From NCBI RefSeq assembly GCF_007830065.1, contig NZ_VLKK01000001.1, positions 1 to 64,000 of the forward strand: a stretch of DNA of 64,000 nucleotides, in the 5' to 3' direction. This DNA is from Sphingobium wenxiniae. GTDB lineage: Bacteria > Pseudomonadota > Alphaproteobacteria > Sphingomonadales > Sphingomonadaceae. The position numbers and the translations under genes are program-made. Of the stretch, positions 55,171 to 64,000 are shown piece by piece. The notes under the pieces were generated by a model. That model ran no database searches and had not been told where the DNA came from. It saw only the letters and a program-made list of their open reading frames with translations. Position 1 is the stretch's first letter; each line of letters opens with the position of its first letter.

Positions 55171-56730
55171 ATGTATCGCAAAATCGTTCTGGCGCCGCCG
55201 CGCGGCCGCGCCGCGCCCGTGGCTATTGCCCTTGCGCTTTGCGTTCCCCTGCTCCTGTGGTGCGTTCTGACGGCGCTTGCCACCCCCTTCGACCATGACG
55301 AAAGCCAATATATAGCGGGCGCTTATTTCAGCTCCCACATGCTCGTTTTCCGCGACTTCCTCTATCTCCAGCCACCTTTGCACAGCTGGTTCCTCGCGCC
55401 GCTGGCCGGGCTGTTCCCACGCGATATGGTTCTGGCGATGCGCCTGGCGACCGCCGCCACCGCGTTCGGTGTCCTGCTCACGCTATGGAAGGCGCAGCGG
55501 ATCGCGGGCATTTCCCGCGACAGCGCCGCCATCGCCACCCTGCTTGCCGGTTCGACCGCCGCCTTCCAATTCACGGGCAGCGTGGTCCGCAACGACATGC
55601 TGGCGACGCTGCTGGCCTCGCTGGCGATGCTGATGCTGCTTTCGGCGCTGCGGAGCCGGCGGGCGGAACATTGGCTGCTGGGCGGGCTGCTCCTGGGCCT
55701 TGCGACCGCCACCAAGCTCAATTTCGCGCCCCTTGCCCTGGCGAGCGGCCTGTTCGCGCTCCATCCGGGTGGGCGCGCCGGATGGAAGGCGGCGGCATGG
55801 CTGTCCCTTGGCGGGCTGGCGGGCCTGTCGCCCATGCTCCTCCTCTATCTCGTCGCGCCGGAGCCTTTCACCTATGGCGTGCTGACGTTCGGGGCGACCG
55901 CGCCGCATAGCTGGTATGCGGCCAATGGCGCGGAGCATGAACTGCTCTTCCTGGAAAAGCTCGCCGATCTGCTGAAATTCCTTTGGAAGGGACCGGCGCT
56001 CATCGCCCTGCTGCTGATCGGGAGCCGCTGGATTTTCGACCGCAACAGGACGGCGTCGGCGGGCCGGACGCTTTGCCGATGGATGATCGGCGGCGGTCTG
56101 CTTGGCGCGGCCCTGCCCACGCCCTTGCAGGTGCAGTATCTGATGCCGCTGATCCCGCCGCTGGCGCTGGGCATGGGCTATCTGCTGGACGATGCACGGC
56201 GGTGGCCTTTCGCGGCGCGGGAAATGCTGCTCGGCCTGCTGTGCCTGGCGGCGGTCCCCGGACTGCTCAAGGCCAGCGGCCACATCGCCGTCATGGCGCG
56301 AACCGGATCGCCCGTCCTTGAGGCCGGATCGCAGGCTGTGTGGATAGGGACCACGGTGCGCGCCCTCGCGCGCGACGACGGGATCGTCACGCTGTCGCCT
56401 CATCTCGCGGTCGACAGCGGATTGCAGGTCGATCCGCGTTTCGCCACCGGACCTTTCGTCTATCGCAGCGGATCGATGATCACCTCCGCTCAGGCGCGCA
56501 GGATGCACGTCGTCACCCCCGCCACCCTGGCCGATCTCGACCGCGATCCCCCCGCCGCCATATTGGCGGGATATGAGGGGGGAACGCGCAAGCTCCCCCT
56601 CGCCCCCGACGCCGGACTGCTGCGATATGCCGCGAGCCGGCGATACCGGGGTATCGTCCTGCCGGACGGCGTGGGACGTCTGTTCGTCCGCCTTTCGCCG
56701 TTGAGGCCGGGAAGGCGCATCATGCGTTGA
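55171..56730 (+). CDS. Polytopic glycosyltransferase, ArnT/PMT (GT39/GT83)-like
   Basis: A 519-residue integral membrane protein with about ten hydrophobic spans. The first periplasmic loop holds FDHDESQYIAGAYF, the acidic DE motif by which GT-C enzymes bind a lipid-phospho-sugar donor. This suggests transfer of a sugar from a polyprenyl phosphate to an envelope acceptor. The acceptor is not known. ATG 55171 was preferred to a GTG 3 bases earlier, as GAGG precedes it. argJ follows 31 bases after. Confidence 0.78.
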   Translation: MYRKIVLAPPRGRAAPVAIALALCVPLLLWCVLTALATPFDHDESQYIAGAYFSSHMLVFRDFLYLQPPLHSWFLAPLAGLFPRDMVLAMRLATAATAFGVLLTLWKAQRIAGISRDSAAIATLLAGSTAAFQFTGSVVRNDMLATLLASLAMLMLLSALRSRRAEHWLLGGLLLGLATATKLNFAPLALASGLFALHPGGRAGWKAAAWLSLGGLAGLSPMLLLYLVAPEPFTYGVLTFGATAPHSWYAANGAEHELLFLEKLADLLKFLWKGPALIALLLIGSRWIFDRNRTASAGRTLCRWMIGGGLLGAALPTPLQVQYLMPLIPPLALGMGYLLDDARRWPFAAREMLLGLLCLAAVPGLLKASGHIAVMARTGSPVLEAGSQAVWIGTTVRALARDDGIVTLSPHLAVDSGLQVDPRFATGPFVYRSGSMITSAQARRMHVVTPATLADLDRDPPAAILAGYEGGTRKLPLAPDAGLLRYAASRRYRGIVLPDGVGRLFVRLSPLRPGRRIMR

Positions 56731-56761
56731 CGGCAATGCAGATTGCGTTAAGCGACGGAGC

Positions 56762-57988
56762 ATGACCGAGCGTTCTCCCCTTGCCCCGTCCGCCTTTCCC
56801 GACCTGCCGCCGATCCCCGGCGTGACCGTGCGTGTGGCCTGCGCGCGCTACAAGAATTGGGACCGTTGCGACCTCACCTATGTCGAGCTGGCGGAAGGGA
56901 CGGCCGTTGCGGGCGTCACGACGCAGAGCAAATGCCCCTCGCCCGAAGTCGAATGGTGCCGCGATGCCATTCCGCTCGGCTCCGCGCGGGCGCTGGTGGT
57001 GAATGCGGGCAACGCCAACGCCTTCACCGGCCATCGCGGCCGCGCCGCCGTGGAGGCCATCGCCGCCAGGGTCGCCAACCATCTGGCCTGCAATCCGTCG
57101 GATATCTTCATTTCCTCCACCGGCGTCATCGGCGTCCCCCTGCCGATCGACAAGGCGGAGGCGGGCCTTGAGTCGGCCTTTGCCGCCCCGGCGTGCGGCT
57201 GGGAAGACGCGGCGCTCACCATCGGCACGACGGACACCTATCCCAAGGGCGCGCATGTCTCCGCCATGGTCAGCGGCCGGCGCGTGGAGCTGGTGGGCAT
57301 CGTCAAGGGATCGGGCATGATCGCGCCCGACATGGCGACGATGCTGGGCTATGTCTTCACCAACGCGGCGGTAGAGCCTGCGCTGCTCCAGCAGATGCTG
57401 TCCGCCGCCAACCGGCAGACCTTCTCCTGCATCACCGTGGACAGCGACACCTCCACCAGCGACACGGTCCTCGCCTTCGCCACCGGCAAGGCCGGGAATG
57501 TCCCCCTCGCCTCCATGGACGATGCGGGAGCGGATGCGTTTCAGGCCGCGCTCACCGACCTCTGCCGCCAGCTTGCCCATCTGGTCGTGCGCGACGGCGA
57601 AGGCGCCTCCAAATTCATCGAGATTACGGTCGAAGGCGCGGAAAGCGACGCCAGCGCCCATCGGATCGCCCTGTCCATCGCCAACTCCCCCCTCGTCAAG
57701 ACCGCCATAGCGGGTGAGGACGCGAATTGGGGCCGGGTGGTCATGGCCGTGGGCAAGGCCGGGGAGCCTGCCGACCGCGACAGGCTTTCCATCCGCTTCG
57801 GCGCGACGCAGGTCGCCACCGGCGGACTCGCGGTCGAGGGCTATGACGAAGCGCCCGTTGCCGCACACCTCAAAGGCCAGGACATCCGGATCGGCGTAGA
57901 CCTGGGCCTCGGCAACGGGCGGGCGACGGTGTGGACCTGCGACCTGACGCATGGATATATCTCCATCAACGCGGACTATCGCAGCTGA
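56762..57988 (+). CDS. argJ: Bifunctional ornithine acetyltransferase/N-acetylglutamate synthase
   Basis: Recycles the acetyl group in arginine synthesis. The 408-residue precursor cleaves itself before T193 in KGSGMIAPDMATMLGYVFTN into two chains. Other marks are TQSKCPSPEVEWCR, NAGNANAFTG, and the C-terminal GYISINADYRS. Length is normal. Its stop overlaps the start of the IMPase gene (TGATG). Confidence 0.97.
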   Translation: MTERSPLAPSAFPDLPPIPGVTVRVACARYKNWDRCDLTYVELAEGTAVAGVTTQSKCPSPEVEWCRDAIPLGSARALVVNAGNANAFTGHRGRAAVEAIAARVANHLACNPSDIFISSTGVIGVPLPIDKAEAGLESAFAAPACGWEDAALTIGTTDTYPKGAHVSAMVSGRRVELVGIVKGSGMIAPDMATMLGYVFTNAAVEPALLQQMLSAANRQTFSCITVDSDTSTSDTVLAFATGKAGNVPLASMDDAGADAFQAALTDLCRQLAHLVVRDGEGASKFIEITVEGAESDASAHRIALSIANSPLVKTAIAGEDANWGRVVMAVGKAGEPADRDRLSIRFGATQVATGGLAVEGYDEAPVAAHLKGQDIRIGVDLGLGNGRATVWTCDLTHGYISINADYRS

Positions 57989-58785
57989 TGGCGATGGAAC
58001 TGCATGAGCCTGTCGCCGCGCTCATGCGGGAAGTGGCGCGCGACATCGTCATGCCGCGCTACCGCAACCTTGCGGCGGAGGATATCAGCGAGAAGGCGGC
58101 GGACGACTTCGTCACCATCGCCGACAAGGAAAGCGAGATCCGCCTGGCCGAAGGGCTGGCCGCAATCCTCCCCGAAGCCGCCATCATCGGGGAGGAGGCC
58201 TGCGCCGCCGACCCCGCCATATTGGAACGCGCGGGCGATGGGCTGAACTGGATCGTCGACCCCATCGACGGCACCGGCAATTTCGCCGCGGGAAAGCCGC
58301 CCTTCGGCATCATGGTCGCACTGGCCGACGGCGGGGCCGCCCTGGCGGGATGGATATTGGACCCGCTGACCGGGCGGCTCTGCCATGCGGTATTGGGCGC
58401 GGGCAGCTATGTGAATGGGGAGCGTATCCACGCGCGGGAAAGCGGCGCGGCCATGCCCATCGCGGCGCTCGCGGTCTACTTCATGACGCCGCAGGAAAGG
58501 GCCGGCATCCAGAACCGTTCCGCCGGCCGATTCACGCTGGTCGACATTCCGCGCTGCGCGGCGGAGCAATATCCCCGGCTTGCGCTGGGCGAGAACGATC
58601 TGTCGCTATTTTCGCGGACGCTCCCCTGGGACCATGCGGCGGGGACGCTGTTCCTGAACGAGGCCGGCGGGCTTTGCCAGCGCCATGACGGATCGCCCTA
58701 TCGCGTGGGCGACAAGCGGCGCGGGCTGCTCGGCGCGTCGTCGCCCCGGCTGTGGGACAAGGCGGCGGACCTGCTCTTTAGCTGA
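57988..58785 (+). CDS. Inositol monophosphatase-family phosphatase
   Basis: A 265-residue Mg-dependent phosphatase. Metal motifs are E69/E70 in IIGEEA, D91 and D94 in WIVDPIDGTGNFAAGKPPFG, and WDHAAGTLFLNEAGG near the C-terminus. Substrates of such enzymes include inositol phosphate, histidinol phosphate and others; sequence does not separate them here. ATG 57988 overlaps the argJ stop, so translation is coupled. Confidence 0.88.
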   Translation: MAMELHEPVAALMREVARDIVMPRYRNLAAEDISEKAADDFVTIADKESEIRLAEGLAAILPEAAIIGEEACAADPAILERAGDGLNWIVDPIDGTGNFAAGKPPFGIMVALADGGAALAGWILDPLTGRLCHAVLGAGSYVNGERIHARESGAAMPIAALAVYFMTPQERAGIQNRSAGRFTLVDIPRCAAEQYPRLALGENDLSLFSRTLPWDHAAGTLFLNEAGGLCQRHDGSPYRVGDKRRGLLGASSPRLWDKAADLLFS

Positions 58786-58828
58786 CGGCCTGCGCTTCCA
58801 CGGGAGCGCAGGCCGTCAGCGAGGACAG

Positions 58829-59149
58829 CTACAGAACGCTTTCGATCCAGCCCTTGAGCGCGCTTTTCGGGGCCGCGCCTACCTTGGTCGCGGCCGCTTC
58901 GCCATTTTTGAACAGGATCATGGTCGGGATGCCGCGCACGCCATAGCGGCCCGGCGCGTCGGGATTCTCGTCGATGTTGATCTTCGCGATCGTCACCTTG
59001 TCGGCCAGTTCCTCGGAAATCTCCTCCAGAGCCGGTCCGATCATCTTGCACGGGCCGCACCATTCCGCCCAGAAGTCGACAAGGACCGGCTTGTCGGAGG
59101 ACAATACGTCGTTCTGGAAGCTGGTGTCGGTTATCGCCTTGGTGGCCAT
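58829..59149 (-). CDS. trxA: Thioredoxin
   Basis: A 106-residue dithiol reductase with the active site WAEWCGPCK (C31, C34), LVDFWAEW before it and the cis-proline segment [11 protein letters not shown]. It lies 66 bases after addA on the same strand, a frequent alphaproteobacterial order (addB-addA-trxA). Confidence 0.97.
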   Translation of the reverse strand: MATKAITDTSFQNDVLSSDKPVLVDFWAEWCGPCKMIGPALEEISEELADKVTIAKINIDENPDAPGRYGVRGIPTMILFKNGEAAATKVGAAPKSALKGWIESVL

Positions 59150-59215
59150 CTTGGGATTCTCCTTATATTCACCGGCAATCTAGGGTGGGGACGCCATCGG
59201 CTCAACGGGTGCGCG

Positions 59216-62200
59216 CTATAAATTGTCCTGTGCCGTGGCAAAGCCCGGCTTGTTCGCTTCCAGCACCTCCGGCGGAAGGGAGATGAGGCGCGGCGCGCTG
59301 GTATAGAGCAGCCCGGCTTCAATCGTCCGTTGCGGAAAGATCACCCGCAGCGCGGAGACATAGGCGGCCATTTGCCGGATATGGGCCGCCGGCACTTCTT
59401 CTATCGACAGCGGCGCGATCCGGCCGGTCTTGAAATCGACCAGTTGGATCAGGTCCTCGCCGACGCACAGCCGGTCCACCGTGCCCGCGATGACCGTTTC
59501 CCCGACGACGGCCGCGATGGGCGCCTCCGCCAGCGAACCCGGCCCGAAAAGCGTCGAAAAGCCCGGCGCCTCGATAACGGCGAGTGCATGGTCCACGACC
59601 TCCCGCCGCAGCGCCATATCCGCCGCGCCCTGCTGTTCCAGCCAGCGTTCCGCGCTTTCGCGGCGGCGTTCGGGGGCGATATCGGGGAGCCGTTCGAACA
59701 GGGCGTGCAGCCAGCGCCCCCTTTCCGCGGCCGATCGCATCGCCGGACCGGGCGGGGGATAGGGCACGTCGTCCTCCACCGAGGCCGAAGGCGCGAGCGG
59801 ACGAGGCGGGCGCGCTTCGACCGGCGCGGGACGATCCAGCCAGTCGGGACGATCCTGAGAGGCTTTTTCCTCCGGATGCGCGGCCTGCAACGGCCGGGGC
59901 GGCAATATCTGCGCGCCGCGCCAGCTTCGCCGCGCGCCCCACAGCGGATCGGCCTGCCATTCGGCCTCCAGCGAGATCAGGGCGTTCTCCACCGCGCCGA
60001 ACCAGCTTTCCGGCTTGACCTCGCCCTTTGCGCGCGGTCCCAGCGACCCGGCCACCACCAGCCTTTCTTCCGCGCGGGTCAAGGCGACGTAGAGCAGCCG
60101 CCAATGTTCTTCCCGGTCGGCGGCGGCGGCGGCTTCGGCAACATGGCCGACCGGTCCCTTCCTTTCCTCTTTCCGGGGCGGCAGGATGGGCAATCCGTTC
60201 CATTCCAGCGTATCGGCCCGATGCCCGGCATCGGGGTCGAGGCAGGCGTCCGCCAGGATGACGATGGGCGCCTGCAATCCCTTTGCGCCGTGCACGGTCA
60301 GCAACCGCAGCGCATCCCCCTGCGCGGCGGCATCGCGGACGATTTCCACCTCGCCGCGGTCGAACCAGTCGATGAAGCGCTGGAGCGAAGGATAATCGTC
60401 CGTCTCGAACGCCAGCGCGGCGTTCAGCAGTTCCTCGATCGGGTCGGCGGCTTCCGGGCCGAGCCGCTCGATCAGGCGCCGCCGCCCATCCATCGGGCCG
60501 GAAAGGATCGCCTCCAGATAGCGGTAGGGCGTCGTGAAGTCCGCCCCGGCCAGCAGATCGCGCAGCGGCCGGACCAGATCGTCGTCCAGGCTGCCGGTCA
60601 GATGCCGCCATAACCCGCCCGCGCGGTCGCGCCCGATCAGCCGCGTCATCAGCTCGTCCTGGCTCCAGCCGATCAGCGGGGACACGAGCAGCGCCGCCAG
60701 GTTCAGCTCGTCCTCCGGCTGCACCGCGAAGCGCAGCGCCGCCAGCAGATCGCGGACGGCAAGCGGCGCATTGAGGCGCAGCCGGTCTATCCCGGCGACC
60801 GCGACCTGTTCCTCATAGAGGCGCGCGACGATCAGGCGGGCCAGTTCGCTGCGGCGGCGGACCAGGATCATGATGTCGCCGGGCCGCACGGGCCTGCCCT
60901 TGCTTTCCAGCATCAATCCGTCGTCCAGCCATTGCCGGATCTGCCGCGCGATCCGGGCGGCAAGCGCGCGCTCCTGATCGGCCGCCCAGTCCTCCTCCCC
61001 TTCCGCATCCTCGTTCAGGCCCGCGACGATCGGCTTCCACAACAGGACTTCGCCGGGGAAGGGATTGGCGCTGACATGGCGCACATCCTGATCCTCCAGC
61101 CCCAGCCGCTGCGCGCGCAGGGTCGCGATCGTGCGGTCCACCACATCCAATATGGCGGGCGTCGAACGAAAGCTGCGGTCGAGCGACAGCGCATGGAAAG
61201 GGTGCGCCACATTGTCGGCCTGCCCCTGAAAGGCCCTTTGGGCGGCGGCGAAGGCAAGGGGGCTGGTGCCCTGGAAGCCGAAGATCGCCTGCTTGAAATC
61301 GCCGACCGTGAAGATGGTCCGGACCTTGTCCCCCTTCGCGCCCTCGCCCGCGAAAAATTCGGCGGTCAGCGCGCCTATGATCTGCCATTGGCTGACATTG
61401 GTGTCCTGCGCTTCATCGACCAGCACATGATCGACGCGCTGGTCCAGCTTGTATCGTATCCAGTCCGCGATCCCGTCCTGTTGCAGGAGCGCGGCGGTGC
61501 GGGCGATCAGATCGTCGAAATCCACTGCCCCCGCGACCGCCTTCGCCCCGGCATAGGCGCGGGCATAGGCCCGGCCCGCGTGCAGCGCCCTGGCGAGCAG
61601 GTCCGCATAGTCCGCCAGCAGCTTGACGCCCAGCAGGTCCGCGCAGCGTTCGTGCATGCGCGCCGCCATCTCCAGATAACCGTCGGCGGGGGGAACCCAG
61701 CCTTTGGCGGAAACAAAGCCGCCATCCGCCTTCGCCCATGCGGCATGAAGATCGCGCAAGGCGGCGGCCCGCCCGTCGGGCGTGAGCGCGCGCCACCGCG
61801 CGATCCGCTCGCAGCGTTCCAGCGCGCGCCCCGAACCCCAGTCCGCATTCGACTGGGCAATGGCCGCCAGCGTCCGCATATCGAAGACGGCGTCGTCGCA
61901 TTGCCCCGCCAGCCAGGCATCGACATCCCCTGCGGGCAGCCCGAGTTCATCCTTCAGCCAGGGACCGATGGCCTCGGGCAGACGGTTCAGCGCATCCAGG
62001 CGGGCGGCGGCGCGCAGCAGGAACTGCTCCGCCCCCGCCTCCCCCAGCCGCAGGCTGAGCGCCTGCAAGGCGCCGGTCAGCGCGGTGTCTCCATTCTGAT
62101 CCGCCTCCACCGCCAGATCGGCCAGCACCTGCCGCGCCAGCGCCGACTGCTCGCGCTGGTCGAGCGGCCGGAAACCGGGCGTCAGGCCCGCCTCCAGCGG

Positions 62201-62614
62201 AAAGGAGGTCAGCAACTGCTGGCAGAAACCATGGATCGTCTGGATGCGCAGGCCGCCGCCCGTCGATTCCAGCACCTCGGCGAACAGCCGGCGGGCACGG
62301 TCGCGCGCTTCGGGACCGGCCTCTTCGCCCAGGGCTTCCAGATCGTTGAAAAGGTCGCCCTCCTCCATCTGCACCCACGCCGCCAGCCGGTCATGGATGC
62401 GGTCGGCCATTTCCGCCGCGCCTGCCTTGGTAAAGGTGAGGCAGAGGATGTTTTCCGGCCGGACGCCTTGCAGCAGCAGGCGGAAAACGCGGGCCGTCAG
62501 CACATGGGTCTTGCCCGTGCCCGCCGAAGCGGACAGCCAGACATGCGCGTCGGGCGCCGCCGCCAGCGCCTGTTTGTCCGCCAGCGGTTGAAGGGGGCTT
62601 GCCTTCCTAGCCAT
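59216..62614 (-). CDS. addA: Double-strand break repair helicase AddA
   Basis: Large subunit of the AddAB helicase-nuclease that processes DNA ends for RecA. The 1132 residues begin with UvrD-type Walker A SASAGTGKTH (28-37), then ENILCLTFTKAGAAEMADRI, DHVLVDEAQDTN and VFLTVHGAKGLQAP-like motif (LLTVHGAKGLQAPIVILADA), and end with a RecB-type nuclease, GTVDRLCVGEDLIQLVDFKT. The start at 62614 overlaps the addB stop by 8 bases; another ATG lies 12 bases upstream. Confidence 0.95.
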   Translation of the reverse strand: MARKASPLQPLADKQALAAAPDAHVWLSASAGTGKTHVLTARVFRLLLQGVRPENILCLTFTKAGAAEMADRIHDRLAAWVQMEEGDLFNDLEALGEEAGPEARDRARRLFAEVLESTGGGLRIQTIHGFCQQLLTSFPLEAGLTPGFRPLDQREQSALARQVLADLAVEADQNGDTALTGALQALSLRLGEAGAEQFLLRAAARLDALNRLPEAIGPWLKDELGLPAGDVDAWLAGQCDDAVFDMRTLAAIAQSNADWGSGRALERCERIARWRALTPDGRAAALRDLHAAWAKADGGFVSAKGWVPPADGYLEMAARMHERCADLLGVKLLADYADLLARALHAGRAYARAYAGAKAVAGAVDFDDLIARTAALLQQDGIADWIRYKLDQRVDHVLVDEAQDTNVSQWQIIGALTAEFFAGEGAKGDKVRTIFTVGDFKQAIFGFQGTSPLAFAAAQRAFQGQADNVAHPFHALSLDRSFRSTPAILDVVDRTIATLRAQRLGLEDQDVRHVSANPFPGEVLLWKPIVAGLNEDAEGEEDWAADQERALAARIARQIRQWLDDGLMLESKGRPVRPGDIMILVRRRSELARLIVARLYEEQVAVAGIDRLRLNAPLAVRDLLAALRFAVQPEDELNLAALLVSPLIGWSQDELMTRLIGRDRAGGLWRHLTGSLDDDLVRPLRDLLAGADFTTPYRYLEAILSGPMDGRRRLIERLGPEAADPIEELLNAALAFETDDYPSLQRFIDWFDRGEVEIVRDAAAQGDALRLLTVHGAKGLQAPIVILADACLDPDAGHRADTLEWNGLPILPPRKEERKGPVGHVAEAAAAADREEHWRLLYVALTRAEERLVVAGSLGPRAKGEVKPESWFGAVENALISLEAEWQADPLWGARRSWRGAQILPPRPLQAAHPEEKASQDRPDWLDRPAPVEARPPRPLAPSASVEDDVPYPPPGPAMRSAAERGRWLHALFERLPDIAPERRRESAERWLEQQGAADMALRREVVDHALAVIEAPGFSTLFGPGSLAEAPIAAVVGETVIAGTVDRLCVGEDLIQLVDFKTGRIAPLSIEEVPAAHIRQMAAYVSALRVIFPQRTIEAGLLYTSAPRLISLPPEVLEANKPGFATAQDNL

Positions 62615-64000
62615 CGTCGCGGCCATACCATTCCTCCAGCCGCATGAGCTGGTCATAATCGCCATAACTGGCCACTTCCGGATTGACCTGGGCCTCGAAC
62701 GGCATGGTTCCGTTCAGATAGCCCGCCGCCGCCTGCTCGAACAGGTCATGGACATAGGCGGTGAAGTCGGCCGTCACGATCTTGTCCCTCTTGCCGAGCG
62801 GATCGACCGGGCTTTCCCGATAGCCGAAGGCGTCTCCCTTCTTCGCCAGCGACCAATATTCGAAGCATCCGGCCACGGCACGCCCTTCGATGCCGGGAAA
62901 GCCTCCGTGCTCCGCGATCAGCCCCAGCAGGCCGAGTTGCAGCGCAAATCCTGCCCTGACCTGCCGCGCGCTGGGCGGTTTCCCCGTCTTGTAATCGACG
63001 ATGGCCAGCGTTCCATCGGTCATCCGGTCGATGCGGTCGGCCTTTCCGGTCAGGGTGATGCCTGCGATCTCCGTCCGGCCCTCCCTTTCGACCGCCAGGA
63101 TGGAGCGGCCTTCCCCCTTGTCCTTCGTCACCTCCGCGGCAATCCAGCGGATAGCCTCGATCAGCCGCGGTTGCCACAGCGCGCGCAGCAAGGGGTGGAC
63201 GTCCGGCCGCGCGAACATCGCCCTTGCCCGATCCTCCAGATCGGCGGGGTCGAGCGTGGCCGCTTCCGCCCAGCGCTGGAGAATTTCGTGCACCGCCGTC
63301 CCGCGCCAGGCAGGGCCGGCGTCCGCGTCCACCGGATCGAGGCGCGCAAGGCGCAGGATGCGGCGGGCATAGAAGGCATAGGGATCGGCCTTCAGCCGGT
63401 CGACATCGGTGACGGGCACCAGCTTGGGCCTTACCGATGCGGGCGGGACGGGCCGTGGCCGCGCGGCGGGCCGGAACAGCGCCGGACGGTCGATATCCCG
63501 GGCGAAATCGGCATAGCGGTCCGCCGATTTCCATTGCGGCCCGGCCATGGCTTTCAACCGCAGCCAGAAACGGGACGCGACCGCCGGGCCGCCCGCCCCG
63601 CGCCGCGCACGGGTGATGAGGACCTGCGGAGCGCCCAGCGCGCTCGCGAAATCGTGCGCCGCCAATCCGATGCGGCTTTCCAGTCCGGGCAGTCCCAGAT
63701 CCTTGCGGATGCTGGGCGCCAGCCACGGGTCCGGCGCGGGCATACCCGGCCACACGCCTTCGTTCAGCCCGCCCAGGATCATGATGTCGGCCTGCATCAG
63801 CCGCGCTTCGATCAGGCCCAATATGGCGATGCGCGGATGCCCCCCCTGGGGCGGGCGCACGGCCACGCCGCCCAGCATGTGATCCAGCAATATCGGCAGC
63901 GACCGCATATCGGCCTCGCGCGGGCCATCGCCCGCATGGTCTTCCATGTCCGCGAACAGTTCGGCGGCCGCGCGACCCTGATGCCCCGCCCAGACGGCCT
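62607..64000 (-). CDS. addB: Double-strand break repair protein AddB, C-terminal part cut by the window edge
   Basis: The second AddAB subunit. The frame is open from the right edge of the window to the stop at 62607, giving about 464 residues of an expected 950-1000. Visible are WAGHQGRAAELFADM at the edge, MILGGLNEGVWPGMPAPDPW, LLITRAR-type and ASRFWLRLKAM (helicase-like fold), YAFYARRILRLARL, and the C-terminal nuclease ITLTGKADRIDR with LAIVDYKTGKPPSARQV. The N-terminal ATP-binding part is beyond the window. Confidence 0.93.
   Translation of the reverse strand, partial: AVWAGHQGRAAAELFADMEDHAGDGPREADMRSLPILLDHMLGGVAVRPPQGGHPRIAILGLIEARLMQADIMILGGLNEGVWPGMPAPDPWLAPSIRKDLGLPGLESRIGLAAHDFASALGAPQVLITRARRGAGGPAVASRFWLRLKAMAGPQWKSADRYADFARDIDRPALFRPAARPRPVPPASVRPKLVPVTDVDRLKADPYAFYARRILRLARLDPVDADAGPAWRGTAVHEILQRWAEAATLDPADLEDRARAMFARPDVHPLLRALWQPRLIEAIRWIAAEVTKDKGEGRSILAVEREGRTEIAGITLTGKADRIDRMTDGTLAIVDYKTGKPPSARQVRAGFALQLGLLGLIAEHGGFPGIEGRAVAGCFEYWSLAKKGDAFGYRESPVDPLGKRDKIVTADFTAYVHDLFEQAAAGYLNGTMPFEAQVNPEVASYGDYDQLMRLEEWYGRDDG

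Noticed and set aside
1-64000. CRISPR array, rRNA operon, integrase or complete IS element
   Set aside because: No regularly spaced direct repeats, no 16S/23S segments, no recombinase frame and no IS with both ends were seen on either strand.

Overview
The window reads as a chromosomal segment of a GC-rich alphaproteobacterium, most likely a member of the Sphingomonadaceae (Sphingomonas/Sphingobium type). This rests on protein resemblance, on gene orders such as rpiB-glyA-nrdR, dacC-tmk-holB-metG-tatD, ffs-dnaX-ybaB and argJ-IMPase, and on REP-like repeats that I recall from that family. Genus and species cannot be fixed from the sequence alone.

Positions 1-3144 are accessory DNA, visibly AT-richer than the rest. 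The window opens inside the 3' end of an IS1380-family element. The IS has cut off all but the thumb of a reverse transcriptase that I recognise as Drt3a. This is followed, with an 8-bp overlap, by an intact Drt3b reverse transcriptase, and then by about 340 bases with no convincing gene but many perfect stems and an ACACAC tract. I read this as an antiphage DRT3 system (drt3a-drt3b plus an ncRNA), broken in its first gene. It ends against the 3' end of a tRNA-Lys gene, the kind of site where islands integrate.

Positions 3145-24100 are core genome: folK and a type 5 uracil-DNA glycosylase; aguA/aguB for agmatine to putrescine; an M28 peptidase; rpsD with a terminator; chorismate mutase; a TrmJ-type methylase; rpiB-glyA-nrdR; a tandem pair of cysteine desulfurases with a [2Fe-2S] ferredoxin and a class A beta-lactamase in one transcription unit; the SRP RNA with its promoter; dnaX-ybaB; lon; an HU gene; tRNA-His; hisI. 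A GIY-YIG nuclease remnant between two inverted REP-like hairpins lies at 10165-10365.

Positions 24060-36000 hold an L,D-transpeptidase; a malate node (lysR-maeB divergent from glcB, with a palindrome between them); alaS; a KefB/C-type antiporter; and a CitE-like lyase. Positions 36071-45081 are one long minus-strand run (mltB-like, dacC, tmk, holB, metG, tatD, a metallo-beta-lactamase-fold hydrolase, a retropepsin-like protease, an MHS transporter), often joined by 1-4 bp overlaps.

Positions 45215-52000 are a probable envelope-stress locus: tRNA-Ser, then mprF/lpiA-DUF2147-virJ/acvB divergent from a PDZ protein and a two-component system, with a 59-aa Asr-like exported peptide gene behind the kinase. 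The window closes with secA, a membrane glycosyltransferase, argJ-IMPase, trxA and addA-addB; addB runs off the right edge.
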